From Linnemannia hyalina (Eukaryota > Mortierellomycota > Mortierellomycetes > Mortierellales > Mortierellaceae): a DNA stretch of 42,998 nt. Below, piece after piece: positions 30,113 to 40,826 of the stretch (its first letter is position 1; each line of letters opens with the position of its first letter). The stretch is from contig JAHRHY010000041.1 of the NCBI GenBank assembly GCA_019671135.1, positions 1 through 42,998 of the forward strand, in the 5' to 3' direction. Under the pieces are notes generated by a model, which saw only the letters and a list, made by a program, of their open reading frames with translations, did not search any database and was not told the DNA's origin. The position numbers were made by a program, and so were the translations under genes.

Positions 30113-32593
30113 CTAGGGCCGAGTTCCAAGAGGCCTTTGGCTGGGTTTGTGAGGGTGTTGCAGATGGAACTCGCGAACAAGGTCCGGGGAATTCTTGACA
30201 CAGGCGGCCGGTTCCCAGGTTCGTTCGGATACGGGGTAGCCTCTCCAATGTATATAGTATTCAAGGTGGTTGCGCCTGATCCGTGAATCCAAAATGGCCT
30301 CAACCTCGTACTCCTCATCGCCGGAGACGACAAGCGGAGGAGGTCGTTTTGAGGCTCGACCGGGGATCGTATCTGGATGCGCACGCTCAAGTAAGTTTAC
30401 ATGAAAGACAGGATGTAGCTTGGTCGTTGGTGGTAAATCGAGACGGAAGGATCGAGTGCCGATTTTTTCGAGAATACGGTAAGGGCCCATGCGCTTATGG
30501 TCGAGCTTCTTGCATGGTCTGTTCGTTTGGAGGTTCCGGGCGTCTAGCCATACAAGATCTCCTACTTGCAGATTGGGTTGTGGTTGGGCCTTGGTGTCGA
30601 AGTTCCTGGCATGCTGTTCAATGGCGGTGTGGATATTGAGTTGCATCTCCGCATGGAGGTTCTTTAGGGCCTGGACGCGTTCCTGGGCTGGGACATTGTC
30701 CTTCGAGACTCTTGGGATGGTGATGGTGAATTTCGGATGGTAGCCGAGGTTGGCAAAGAATGGTGTTGTTTTTGTTGTTGAGTGTGTTGCGTTGTTGTAT
30801 GCAAATTCTGCTATCGGTAGAAGGGTGCTCCAGTCCGTTTGCTGATAGTCGATATACCCTCGTAGGTACTGTTCCAGTATTGAATTTACTCTCTCGGTCT
30901 GTCCATCGGTGCGTTGGTGGTAGGCGGTAGAAAGCTTCTGATTGATCCCCAGAGACTTGAACATGGTGGAAACGAAGGCTGAAGTGAAGGTGGCGCCTCT
31001 GTCAGAAACAATGTCATCCGGGAGACCGTGGGCTGAAAATACGCGTTCTAGGAACAAACAGACCGTATCCTGTGCATTGATGTTGTCGTAGGTGGGGACA
31101 AAGTGTGCCATCTTGGTGAATCGGTCCACAAAAACACAGATTGCCGTATAGCCGTTTGAGGGGGGGAGTTGGGTGATGAAATCCATCGATACTGAGGTCC
31201 AGGGGCGATCTGGTACAGGCAGGGGTTGTAAAAGTCCATAAGGCTTGTGAGTGGATGACTTTGTCCGTTGGCAGGTGTCACAACCGTTGATGTAATCCTT
31301 GATGTAACGCCACATGGAAGGCCAGTAAAAGGTTCGACTGACAAGGTCTGAGGTCTTGGTAATTCCAAAATGACCGGCGGTTGGGGCGTCGTGACATTCT
31401 TGAAGGATTTGTTTCTTGAGTTCGGGATCGTCGGGGACGCAGACAAGGCCATCCCGCAGGAGTAGCCCATCTTGAATTGAGTACTGGGCATTGTCCGAGT
31501 TCGACTTTGCGGTCTTGGCGAGTATTGGACCAAAGTATAGATCATCGGGGATTAGTGTCTTGATTTTTTCCTGGATCGCTGGCGTCTCTGGTTGCAGTGA
31601 CCGGGCCTGGATGGTGTTCAGAATCTGGATCGGCGGTAGGAGGGTCATCTCGGTCTTGCCGTGCTGGGCCGCACCTCCCTCTCCAGGGTTGTCCCGCCGG
31701 GACAAAGCATCGGCAGCGGCATTCTGGGAGCCAGGGCGGTAATGGATGGTAAAGTTGTAGTCAGACAAGATTTCAGACCAGCGGACTTGACGGCGGCTCA
31801 ATTGGCGCGTGGTGGTAAAGTACTCAAGATTTCTGTGGTCGGTGATGACTTCCGTGGTAGCGGGCGAGAATTCCAGGTAGTGTCGCCAATGTTTAAAGGC
31901 AGACACAATGGCAAGGAGTTCTTTGTCGTAGATCTGATAGTTGAGTTCAGCAGGCAATAGTTTTCGGGAGTAGTAAGCGATAGGATGTAGGCGTCCATCT
32001 TGGTCACGCTGACTGCAGACAGCGCCGAGGGCCTTGTCAGAAGCGTCAGTTTCAATGATGCAGGGGCGATCTGGTTGGAAATGCCGAAGGACGGGGCCAG
32101 ACATGAAGCGTGACTTGAGCTCCGTGAAAGCGGCTTGTGCGATAGCGGTCCAGACAAAGTTAGTATTTTTCTTGAGTAACGCGGTGAGAGGCGCGGCGAT
32201 ATGGGAGTATTTCCGTACAAAACGACGGTAGAAGTTGGAGAAACCCAGAAAGCACTGGACATCCGAAACGGAAGAGGGAGTGGGCCAATCGCGAATGGCG
32301 GCAACCTTGGCGGGGTCCATAGAAATACCGTCAGTTCCGATCACAAAGCCGAGGAATTCGACTTTGTCCTTGTCGAACGAGCATTTCTCGAGTTTTAAGC
32401 ATAGACCAGCGTCTTGGAGCTTGCTGAGAACTTTGCGGACATGCGCGGTATGTTCCTCAAGGGTGTCGGAGTAGATGAGAATGTCGTCAATGTATAGCAC
32501 GACAAAGTCATCTAGGTAATCGCGGAGGACGTCGTTGGCGAAAGCTTGGAAAGTTCCGGGAGCGTTCATTAGTCCGAAGGGCATGACTGTATA
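30113..32593 (-). pseudogene. R2 pol, C-terminal part: RT, RNase H, integrase, chromodomain
   Basis: Begins at MPFGLMNAPGTFQAF beside M5. It continues with the catalytic VLYIDDILIYS, RNase H (IETDASDKALGAV, YDKELLAIV, ITDHRNLEYF), integrase with HFGITKT...CDTCQRTK, DDE residues in SMDFITQLP, SDRGATF and QTERVN, and ends with a chromodomain (YEVEAILDSR...YYIHWRGY...TWEPA). The stop lies next to the purine tract and 3' LTR. The frame is open throughout. It is separated from the first half of the reverse transcriptase by the 5.5-kb M5 insertion. Confidence 0.9.
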
Positions 32594-33088
32594 GGAGGCC
32601 TTTCAAGTCCAAATTATCATATGGTGTTTGTTACATCTCTGCAGATCTTGACGATATCCACCGCGTCCATTAGAGGAGAATGTATATATGATACCAAGCA
32701 TATAAGACAACCATTGTAACATTTTTTGTTTAACTATCCTACTAAACACCAACCTATTCTCCAAACAACAAAGTCTTCTTATTTTTCGCACACCAAACTC
32801 TTGAATATGTCCATCTACTATTAACCTGTAACCCTCACTGCAAGATTCGACAGAGTAGTTCTTGTATGTGATCATCTAAAGCACTTGTATTCCCAACTGT
32901 ATCTTTGTCGTGAAATACAGGGGAGAGATTACATTTTAAAAATTCTTGTGCTGTCTATTGCTATTTTATTCTGTGTTCTGTTGCCCACTATGAAGAGATA
33001 TGCCAGTTATGGAAGTCAACACTCCGTTCCTTGGACTTTGGATATTTTTTATATGCCTTTTTATATCCTCTGCACATGAAGGGGCCGC
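32594..33088 (+). repeat. T module copy I (left direct repeat of M5)
   Basis: Full 495-bp T of the gtcgtgaaatac subtype. Its inner end GGCCGC joins taccgaataaaa and the DDE gene. Confidence 0.88.
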
Positions 33089-33249
33089 TACCGAATAAAA
33101 TATAAAAATATATTTGTATTCTCAACTATGTGCTTGCTGTATGATAGATACCATCATACATGCTGTTGTGTATACAGTTAAGTATAAGCCTTTTTAAAAA
33201 ATTGTTATTGTTGGTTAACGTCATGACAATCCAATACATAAATATTATT

Positions 33250-34506
33250 ATGGATCTAACAAAACACTTCCAACAACTGCTTGATGACCATTGGACTTTC
33301 CTCAACGCTGGATGGCCAACAATTACACCACGTAATAATCATCGTACTGTAAGCAAGGAAATTGGGTATATGCCAGAAATAAAAGAAACCCTAAATCGAC
33401 GCCTTGGTCCTATTCCAGTGTACTTCTTTCTTGTTGACATCTGGCCAAAGGTTAAGTATCCTGGTCCATACAAAGAAGTGGAGAAAGGTCTTTTAATGCT
33501 CTACCATCTTGTCAAAGGACTGTCTATGGAAGCAATGGAACCACACATGCCAAAAAGTAGTTTTCATGCAATGCACTCTGTGTTTTATAAGAAAGAATAT
33601 ACTTTGCACAACAAGTACATCACCAACTGTATTGCAACAATGTTCTCCACAATTAAAATACGCCTTTTGTCTGCAAAGGAAAAGAATCCTCCATTATTTA
33701 AGCATGTTACATTGCATCTTGATGGTCATGATACAAGAGCAACATACAAAGGTGAGAGTAGTGCTGATATGTACTCTTACAAGCTGAAAAAGTCAGGATT
33801 ACGCACACAGGTAGCAATGGATTGTAATGGCATGGCTTTATTTGTCTCCAAATCTGCATCTTGCAAGAACAATGCTGATGGAACAATGCTGCTAACGATG
33901 AAGTTGGACAAGAGAGTGCATGAGATGGATTGCATTGCTCTCGATGGAGGGTATCCACAGTTCTTAAGGAGGCTTATAGATGAGTCTGATACTCTTAAAG
34001 TCCAAAATTTCGCTCATCCATACCGTAAACAGAAGAACAAGGAACTTACACAGGAAGAAGCGTTATACAATACCACCTTTGGTAGTTTCCGCTCGCAGAT
34101 GGAATCTCTGTTTGCAGACCTTGGTTCCACATTTGAGAAACACAACAACCGTACTCCTGTGTTGGTGGATAAGAAACAAACATATAATTTGCAGTTGAAG
34201 TTATCTTTGTTACTCTTAAACATGAAAAAGATGGTTGCTTTGTTGAAGATTTCTGCAGAACCAATTCATACAGCTTGGCTTCGCGAAGGATTCGAGTATC
34301 CGACAACAGAGAACGACGTTGAGCAACCAATGGGATATGTTGATGTTGGTGCGCTAGTGGAGGATGGAAATACAATGGCACAACTCCAGAACAAATTTCT
34401 TGGTATTAAACTTCATGGTAATGTTGATGAGGACCAGTACTCTGATGAGGACACACCAATGGATCCACCAGTAATACTGCAACCCGGCCTTTCCATTGCG
34501 CTTTGA
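33250..34506 (+). CDS. DDE_Tnp_4-type transposase, M5
   Basis: 418 aa, intact, starting MDLTKHFQQLL; in-frame ATGs lie upstream at 33223 and 33160. D158 (LHLDGHDT), D232 (ALDGGYP) and E285 (RSQMESLFADL) form the predicted catalytic triad of a PIF/Harbinger-like cut-and-paste enzyme. The acidic tail has DEDQYSDEDTPMD and ends SIAL. It lies just inside T copy I and upstream of the acidic-protein gene. As part of the only complete element with a target duplication, it is the best candidate for the active enzyme. Which partner binds the ends is not visible. Confidence 0.87.
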   Translation: MDLTKHFQQLLDDHWTFLNAGWPTITPRNNHRTVSKEIGYMPEIKETLNRRLGPIPVYFFLVDIWPKVKYPGPYKEVEKGLLMLYHLVKGLSMEAMEPHMPKSSFHAMHSVFYKKEYTLHNKYITNCIATMFSTIKIRLLSAKEKNPPLFKHVTLHLDGHDTRATYKGESSADMYSYKLKKSGLRTQVAMDCNGMALFVSKSASCKNNADGTMLLTMKLDKRVHEMDCIALDGGYPQFLRRLIDESDTLKVQNFAHPYRKQKNKELTQEEALYNTTFGSFRSQMESLFADLGSTFEKHNNRTPVLVDKKQTYNLQLKLSLLLLNMKKMVALLKISAEPIHTAWLREGFEYPTTENDVEQPMGYVDVGALVEDGNTMAQLQNKFLGIKLHGNVDEDQYSDEDTPMDPPVILQPGLSIAL

Positions 34507-35226
34507 GGTACGTAGTACGAAGCGACAAATGGATGTTAATGGTAATTTGTAGACTTATTGCAGGTTTTTAAAAGAATAGACATACATAGCCTATTTAGTC
34601 AGCGTTGAGATACGGTATTAACTGCCTAGACGCTAATATGCACCGGTATCTATTATTAAAAGTCATGGTATTATTGTAGTAGATCGGATGCTATTCTATG
34701 CTATTCTACAACATTCCTTTTTATTTAACAAAGAGGATAAACACATGTACAAACCTACGCCATAAAAGAATACATAAACACATGTACAAACCTACGTCAT
34801 AAAAGAATACTACATTCTTAACCATTTTTAAACCCCGTCTTTAACGCCAAGCAGTCTTAATAAGCAAGATCTACGTCATACGAGGAACACTACGTTATTA
34901 ACCACTTAGATGCCTTTTTAAAACTCTTTTGTTACTAAGCGCCAAGCAGTGTTAATAAGCAAGCGCTATTAATATCCAGTGTGGCAGTGTCCCATGAATT
35001 AGTATAAATAAAGGACTCCACTTCCCTCTTGCTTAATCTTTATCTTATCTAGTAACCAACCAACCATTATCCATATCTATACAACCATCCATACCTATAC
35101 AACCATCTTTTATTGCAATTCTTTATATCAGTGTACTAAGCAGCTGCAATCTACCACACATAAACTGAAAAGTCATTCACACCCACCATATCACAAGTAC
35201 AATCTATATCGTTCATATCCAAAAAC
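34507..35226 (+). promoter_or_regulatory. Intergenic region and putative promoter of the acidic-protein gene
   Basis: TATAAATA at 35003-35010 lies about 220 bp before the start codon and is kept in M3 and M4. Upstream are two tandem 37-bp copies (34737-34773 and 34774-34810) and several ACGTCA-type half sites (tacgtcata) that resemble bZIP targets. No ORF. Function is inferred. Confidence 0.5.
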
Positions 35227-37473
35227 ATGCAGTACGTTCAGCTTACAATCGAGCTCATCACCAAGGCCTTCGAGACATTTTCTTCTAAGAAGGGAGTGGA
35301 GTTTACCAAGAAAGATGCAAATAAGATCTTTAAGGCGCTTGATGAGGATGAGGGAGTAGAGAGATACTACTTTTGTGGTGCAAAGTGCACCAAGTCCAAG
35401 CGCAAATGCATGAAGGAAGTTGATGATGAAGGCATGCATTGTTATGTCCACGATCCTGCGCGCAAGTGTCAAGGCACAACCATTAAGGGCGCTAATTGTG
35501 GTAGTGTAGCCAAACTTGGTGAAACATACTGTGGACGTCATCGAGAGCAGCATAAAGGTCATATGAAAAGCAGTAACAATAAGGCACCTGCCAACAAGCG
35601 TACCAAGTCTTCCAAGATAACCAAGAAGACACATACTCCTGAGTTTGTCCCTTCAGATGATGATATGACTTCCGAGGATGAAGAACCAAAGAAGCGAAAG
35701 AGAAACAAGCAGGAGTCATCGGATGAGGAGCCGTCCGATGATGATGAAGAAGATATAATTGCCGTCTCCTTTCCGTTGAGTCCAAAGGTAGTTGACATAA
35801 CGTCCAAGAAAAATGTACCACTCGCTAATACAGGCATATGGATGCGTTATGCAACTAATCCAGCTTTCCTGTATGCAAAAAACTATACTGTAAATGGCAA
35901 GTACATTATTAAGCTGAAGGAAAAGGACCTCTACATTGTATTGTGTCCACCTGAGCTCATGGGGAAAAATCTTCCTGTACCGAAATTATCTGACAAAGAG
36001 GTACGTATATTACAAAAGATGGGACTCCAAGAGGCAACTCCTGCTGATGTAGAAAAAATAGAAGAGTCTTCTGCTGATGAGAATTCTGACGATGATACAG
36101 ATGATGGTGATACGTCTGATGATGCTGGCTCTGACGATGATTCCCCTGATGATAAAGACTCTGATGATGGCAAGTCCAATAACAGACCTGATGTAGAATC
36201 TGGAGATGATACCTCTAAGGATAACCCTGATGAAAAACTATCTCATAAAAAGTCATCTAAGGATGATGAGAAGAAGACTTCTCGAAAGAAAAGGCATTCA
36301 GAGATGCCCAAAAATGCAGAGCCATCTTCTAATGTAGACGTTTCTAAGGATGGAAAAGATGAACATACATTTGCACTGGCCACAACGGTGCATAACATTA
36401 GATCAGAGAAAGACATAGCACGTGCGAAGGACAGAGGATGGATGATTCATCCTAATAACGACATGCTTGAGTATGCAACTAAGTTTACGATGAATGGCAA
36501 GTACATTGTCAGGCTATCTGGAAAGAATACATACGTTGGCCTGTTTACGCTTGATGCTCTGCGCGGTGTCGGTGATGTTCCAGAGTTGGATATCTTGGAA
36601 CGCTCCATGCTTAGCAAGATGAAACTTCAACCATTGTCTGATGAAGAGAGAAAGACGCTTTTCAACGAGGAGATCGAAGTAGAAGAAGAAGTACCAGTAG
36701 AAGGACCAACAGATAAATCCAAGGTGATATGGAAAAAACTTAACAAGTACTTGGAATATTCCGAGAATGTACTTGTAAATGGAATGCACATTCTCAAGAT
36801 GCGCAAAAAAGACACTGTAATCGGCTTGATGACTGATGACCATATTGCTGCAGAGAATGTAGAGTGTCATTCTCTTAGCCAGAAGGAAAAAGAGAAGTTG
36901 TTTGCTATGGGATTTAAACCGCATGAGCATAAGCAAAGCTTGCCACAGAAAGATGAGAGCACATGTGAGGATGATAAAGATGCTGAGGGCGATAAAGATG
37001 CTGAGGATGACAAAGATGCGGTGGGTGATAAAGATGCTGAAGATGACAAAGATGCTGAGGGTGATAACGATGCTGAGGATGACAAAGATGCTGAGGGTGA
37101 TAACGATGCTGAAGATGATAAAGATGCTGAGGATGATAAAGATGCTGAGGATGTTATGTGGAAAAGGTACCCTAAAGATAAAAGCTCCTCGGGTATAATC
37201 GTCATAGATAAAGACGAAATTAAATGGACAACATGTTCGTTTGACAAGAAGCATGAATATGCAACCAACTACCTTTTCGACGGATGTCATCTGCTCAAGA
37301 GGTACGAAGAGGACATTATTGTTGGACTGCTGTATAAGATACCTGCAAACGGTGACAGTAACTATAGTCGAGACAAATTTACCAACAACAAACAAAAGCA
37401 GAAGTTAATTGCCATGGGGTTCACGATCGAGGAATTGCCTAAATTGTACTCTCCAGATGTAAAGTTTTGGTAG
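35227..37473 (+). CDS. Acidic repeat protein with paired Cys/His motifs (transposon accessory gene)
   Basis: About 748 aa, not recognised as a named family. Two adjacent motifs fit C-x6-C-x10-C-x2-H (C54, C61, C72, H75) and C-x9-C-x10-C-x2-H (C81, C91, C102, H105) and are probably zinc-binding. Basic KKRKRNKQ and KKTSRKKRH stretches could be nuclear signals. Four related repeats of about 60 residues (about 205-268, 405-470, 503-565, 668-735) share a core like NGKYIIKLKEKDLYIVL and end near a KMG or AMGF motif. Acidic Asp/Ser linkers separate them, including a DDKDAE tandem (583-643). Harbinger-type elements often carry a second DNA-binding protein, and this may fill that role. It is cotransmitted with the DDE gene in M3 and M5. 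Function is inferred. Confidence 0.7.
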   Translation: MQYVQLTIELITKAFETFSSKKGVEFTKKDANKIFKALDEDEGVERYYFCGAKCTKSKRKCMKEVDDEGMHCYVHDPARKCQGTTIKGANCGSVAKLGETYCGRHREQHKGHMKSSNNKAPANKRTKSSKITKKTHTPEFVPSDDDMTSEDEEPKKRKRNKQESSDEEPSDDDEEDIIAVSFPLSPKVVDITSKKNVPLANTGIWMRYATNPAFLYAKNYTVNGKYIIKLKEKDLYIVLCPPELMGKNLPVPKLSDKEVRILQKMGLQEATPADVEKIEESSADENSDDDTDDGDTSDDAGSDDDSPDDKDSDDGKSNNRPDVESGDDTSKDNPDEKLSHKKSSKDDEKKTSRKKRHSEMPKNAEPSSNVDVSKDGKDEHTFALATTVHNIRSEKDIARAKDRGWMIHPNNDMLEYATKFTMNGKYIVRLSGKNTYVGLFTLDALRGVGDVPELDILERSMLSKMKLQPLSDEERKTLFNEEIEVEEEVPVEGPTDKSKVIWKKLNKYLEYSENVLVNGMHILKMRKKDTVIGLMTDDHIAAENVECHSLSQKEKEKLFAMGFKPHEHKQSLPQKDESTCEDDKDAEGDKDAEDDKDAVGDKDAEDDKDAEGDNDAEDDKDAEGDNDAEDDKDAEDDKDAEDVMWKRYPKDKSSSGIIVIDKDEIKWTTCSFDKKHEYATNYLFDGCHLLKRYEEDIIVGLLYKIPANGDSNYSRDKFTNNKQKQKLIAMGFTIEELPKLYSPDVKFW
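36973..37152 (+). repeat. In-frame acidic minisatellite
   Basis: Tandem repeats of about 15-18 bp (gataaagatgctgagg variants) encode DDKDAEG/D units. The copies vary slightly and keep the frame, so length may change by slippage. Confidence 0.7.
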
Positions 37474-37596
37474 TTGTTGAGACAGATGAAGAGTAGATAT
37501 TTTAAAAACTATCCAATTGTCAACAGTTGGCATTTGTGGTTGTATATATAGCATGAACTTTTTAAAAATGTAACATGTCTTCGACACTTCCACCTA

Positions 37597-38091
37597 GGAG
37601 GCCTTTCAAGTCCAAATTATCATATGGTGTTTGTTACATCTCTGCAGATCTTGACGATATCCACCGCGTCCATTAGAGGAGAGTGTATGTATGATATCAA
37701 CCATTTAAAACAACCACTGTAACATTCCTTGCGCGATTATCCTACTAAACACAACTACATTCTCCAAACAACAAAGTCTTCTTATTTTTCGCACACCAAA
37801 CTCTTGAATATGTCCATCTACTATTAACCTGTAACCCTCACTGCAAGATTCGACAGAGTAGTTCTTGTATGTGATCATCTAAAGCACTTGTATTCCCAAC
37901 TGTATCTTTGTCGTGAAATACAGGGGAGAGATTACATTTTAAAAATTCTTGTGCTGTCTATTGCTATTTTATTCTGTGTTCTGTTGCCCACTATGAAGAG
38001 ATATGCCAGTTATGGAAGTCAACACTCCGTTCCTTGGACTTTGGATATTTTTTATATGCCTTTTTATATCCTCTGCACATGAAGGGGCCGC
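37597..38091 (+). repeat. T module copy J (right direct repeat of M5)
   Basis: Same orientation as copy I. It carries the diverged central block also seen in F (tgatatcaaccatttaaaacaacc). The outer end GGCCGC is followed by the ATA duplication. Confidence 0.88.
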
Positions 38092-39294
38092 ATACTCGAA
38101 GTGGCCATAGCGGCAGCGGAATGCAGTCTTCCATTCGTCGCCCTCCTTGATGCGGAGAAGATTGTATGCTCCTCGCATGTCGAGCTTGGTGAAATACTTG
38201 GCTTTGCCTAGTCGGTCGAAAGTTTCGGAGATCAGTGGCAGAGGGCATCGATTGGGGACAGTCACCTTGTTGAGGCCTCGATAGTCGACACAGAGGCGGA
38301 GAGAACCGTCTTTCTTTTTAACAAAAAGGACGGGGGCGCCAGCTGGAGACTCGGATCGACGGATGAACCCTTTTGCAAGGTTTTCTTGAATATATTCGCG
38401 TAGAACTTGCAGTTCCGTTTGTGATAGGTTGTACACTGGTCCAAATGGCACGGTGGCTCCTTCGACCACAGGGATATTGTGATCATAGGGTCGATGTGGC
38501 GGTAGCTTGTCGGCTTGCATCTTGGAGAATACCTGAGCATATTCGGCATATTTCTCGGGCAGTTGGACTGTGGGTTTTGATTCAGGGATAGAGTTGTCGT
38601 TGGTGGTTGCGCTGGCGAGTTCTTCGATTCGGGAGACGTCGAGCATGTATCCGACTCCTTGATTGGTCTTGAGGATCTGACGGAGTTGTGTATTGCTAAT
38701 AATGGAGATGTTGGTTGCTGATCGGTTCTTGGCGGATTTGGATAGTTGGTTGGATCCTGAGGTGTACTTGGTGGGAACCAAAGTGGATTTGGGTTTGGAA
38801 GGTGGCAGAAGGATTCGGTCTTGTTCCTGGAAGGAAGGGATGGATCGAGGCATTGTTGATTGTGCAAGGGGGGAAAGCTTGTCGAGTGTGTGCTGATGGA
38901 GGCATGGCATAGTAATGGTTCGTTTCTCCCAGTCGATATATGGGTTGTGTGAGCGGAGCCAGGCCATGCCAAGAATAATGGCATAATTGCCAAGTGCAAT
39001 GAGTTGAAAAGTGTGTGTGGAAAAGTGTTGTGAGTGGGATTGCATAACCAATGTGGTGGCGTGATGAGAGGTATGTGTTGAACCATTGGCAAGAGAGATT
39101 TGTAATAAGTGTTGTGCTAGTGGAAGATTGTGCTGTTGTGCTAGATTTTGATGAATGAATGAGATGGTTGCTCCTGAGTCGATCATTGCATGGACTGGTA
39201 GTGAGGAGTTTTGGAAGTGAAGAGTAATTGGAATAGTAATAGGGGATAGCAGAGGATCATTTGGAGATTTGTTATACAGCTCGCCCAGACACAC
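38092..39294 (-). pseudogene. R2 pol, N-terminal part: protease and start of reverse transcriptase
   Basis: Contains an aspartic protease ([10 protein letters not shown], then [14 protein letters not shown]), a linker, and the first reverse transcriptase blocks ([54 protein letters not shown], ending RYGHFEY). It continues at 32593 across M5. The pol frame has no ATG near its start and lies -1 relative to the gag stop at 39309, consistent with frameshift expression, as in many gypsy elements. Confidence 0.88.
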
Positions 39295-39308
39295 TCCAAC
39301 TTTACTGT

Positions 39309-40602
39309 CTAGGCTGAATCTTTTTCCAATTGGAAAGAGATTGCATCGGGCTGGTCGCTAGTCTGTGTAGGCTGAAGGGCCGAGATCGAGGCTGTTGCCT
39401 TTGGGGCGTTCTTGAACGAGGGCTTTGCAGGTTTCTTGGGGCAGTCGTCAAGCCAATGATCTGCTGAACCACAGTAGGTGCACAGTCCTTCCTTTTGACG
39501 ACGAAGACGCTCAGACGGTGGCAAAGGACCATGGCGAGCATGCGAGAGATCCATGTCCATCGAAGTGGTCGCGGGAGCTGAGGTAGCAGGGGTGGACGCG
39601 GTAGTTGGGGTGGATGAGGCTTGAGTGGTAGTAGAAGTGTGGGCAGTGGTGGAACGGGACGGAGTGCTGGAAGATTTGTTGCCGGAACGGGTCACTGCAT
39701 AGCCGTACTGTCGGTTGTCGATGTCGATAGCCAATTGTGAAAACTCGGCAAAGGTAGGTGGCTCGGGGTAGTTTGCCATGGCTTCTTGAACAGACTCCTT
39801 CAGGCCGAGGCGGAACTGTGAAATCATTGCGCTATCATTCCATGCTGTATCCGCTGCAAGGTTGACGAAACGGTTTGTATAGTCGATGGCAGAACCGCGC
39901 TGTCTAAGTTGACGGAGTTGGGTTTCTGCTAGGACGTGAGCATTGGAGACTCCAAAGTTCTTACTCATAAGAGCAAAGAACTGATCCAGGTTAGAAATAC
40001 ATGCGGGTCTCTCCTCGACAGGCAACTTGAAGGACGGAACGTATCTCTGCATGTACTTGAACGCTGCAGTATCACCGAGGCGCGAGATAGCCAGCACAAT
40101 GCGGTCGTGGTCGTTCGGATAGAGGGTCTCGTTTGCAACGAAGAAGAGTTCCAGCTGAGCCTGAAACCCTTTCCAATCTTCACGCTTGCCGGAGAAGACT
40201 GCGGGGTGCTACTTTTGGCCTCGAAGGGGAGCTATTGCTGGAGCGAGGTGTAGTTGATTGGAAGATGGCACTCACTGTGTTGGTGACATCGGTCTTGTGA
40301 TCATAAAATAGTTTGCCTAGTTCTGCGCGAGTGATGGGTGGTAATTGTGACGTCATCTTCTGGACGTTGGATTCGAGGCTGAGTAATCGAGGGTTGAGGT
40401 TGACGGTCAGGCTTGTGAAGAAATCTTCGTTCGAAAGAATGAAGTCCAGCATATCACGGTACTTCTGAACAGTCTCCTCGAGTTCGGTGACTTTGGCTTG
40501 CAAGGGAGTGACCGTCTGAACTATTTGTTCAAGTGTGGCTACTCGGTCCATCAGTGCTTGGAAGCGTGCGTTGGCTGTAAGGATCTCACTATCGGGTAGC
40601 AT
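39309..40602 (-). pseudogene. R2 gag with 1-nt frameshift
   Basis: Starts at ATG 40602. The N-terminal part is a coiled-coil-like region (ATLEQIVQTV...). The capsid part reads FSGKREDWKGFQAQLELFF...FKYM, and the C-terminal part has a CCHC knuckle (CTYCGSADHWLDDC). The first frame stops at 40180 after KVAPRSLLRQA. One extra C in the CCCC run near 40200 breaks a frame that would read KVAP-AVFSGKREDWK. Either the copy is dead or a base was miscalled. The product would form the capsid and bind RNA. Confidence 0.85.
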
Positions 40603-40727
40603 TGTAGTTGATACGGAAAGTGAAGAGTTGTTGTAGTTTCTGAGGGTTGTGGGTTGTGTACGGAAGATGGTAGTAAAAGAGGAAAGAACTTGAAGAAGAT
40701 AGGGTTTGGTTTTGTTGTGGAAAAGGC

Positions 40728-40755
40728 TTTTTTTTTTTTTTTTTTTTTTTTTTTT
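40728..40755. repeat. Poly(T) run, 28 nt
   Basis: Uninterrupted T run, a poly(A) on the element's own strand, in the R2 leader between LTR and gag. Its length is likely unstable or imprecise in the assembly. Confidence 0.9.
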
Positions 40756-40817
40756 GAGCGCTGAAGTATATCAATAGAAAACAGACAAAGTTTGATCCAA
40801 GGTTCTTTAGGTGTATG

Positions 40818-40826
40818 ACTTGGTAT
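40818..40826 (-). promoter_or_regulatory. Putative self-primer binding site of R2
   Basis: On the minus strand ATACCAAGT follows the 5' LTR directly. It is complementary to ACTTGGTAT inside the LTR (40934-40942), which lies 37 nt after the LTR TATA box (TATAAAA, minus strand, 40973-40979) and could be the RNA 5' end. This is the layout of Tf1-type self-priming. No tRNA-like TGG primer site is present. Confidence 0.55.

Larger units (their letters stand above)
32594..38091 (+). mobile_element. Complete long DDE transposon M5 with direct T repeats
   Basis: T copy I (plus), DDE transposase, intergenic region, 748-aa acidic protein, T copy J (plus). The two T copies are direct repeats, so the outer ends are GGAGGCC on the left and GGCCGC on the right. 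ATA flanks it on both sides (32591-32593 and 38092-38094). Removing the element and one ATA rejoins the R2 reverse transcriptase. This is the only complete long copy here and has both genes intact on one strand. Confidence 0.88.

Noticed and set aside
30283..30743. Plus-strand ORFs opposite R2 integrase and chromodomain
   Set aside because: They overlap a strongly supported pol frame on the other strand and have no recognisable domains.
36514..37395. A 293-aa minus-strand ORF with an Ile/Phe/Leu-rich, membrane-like repeat
   Set aside because: It is the antisense of the DDKDAE minisatellite, so the apparent hydrophobic helices are a codon artefact.
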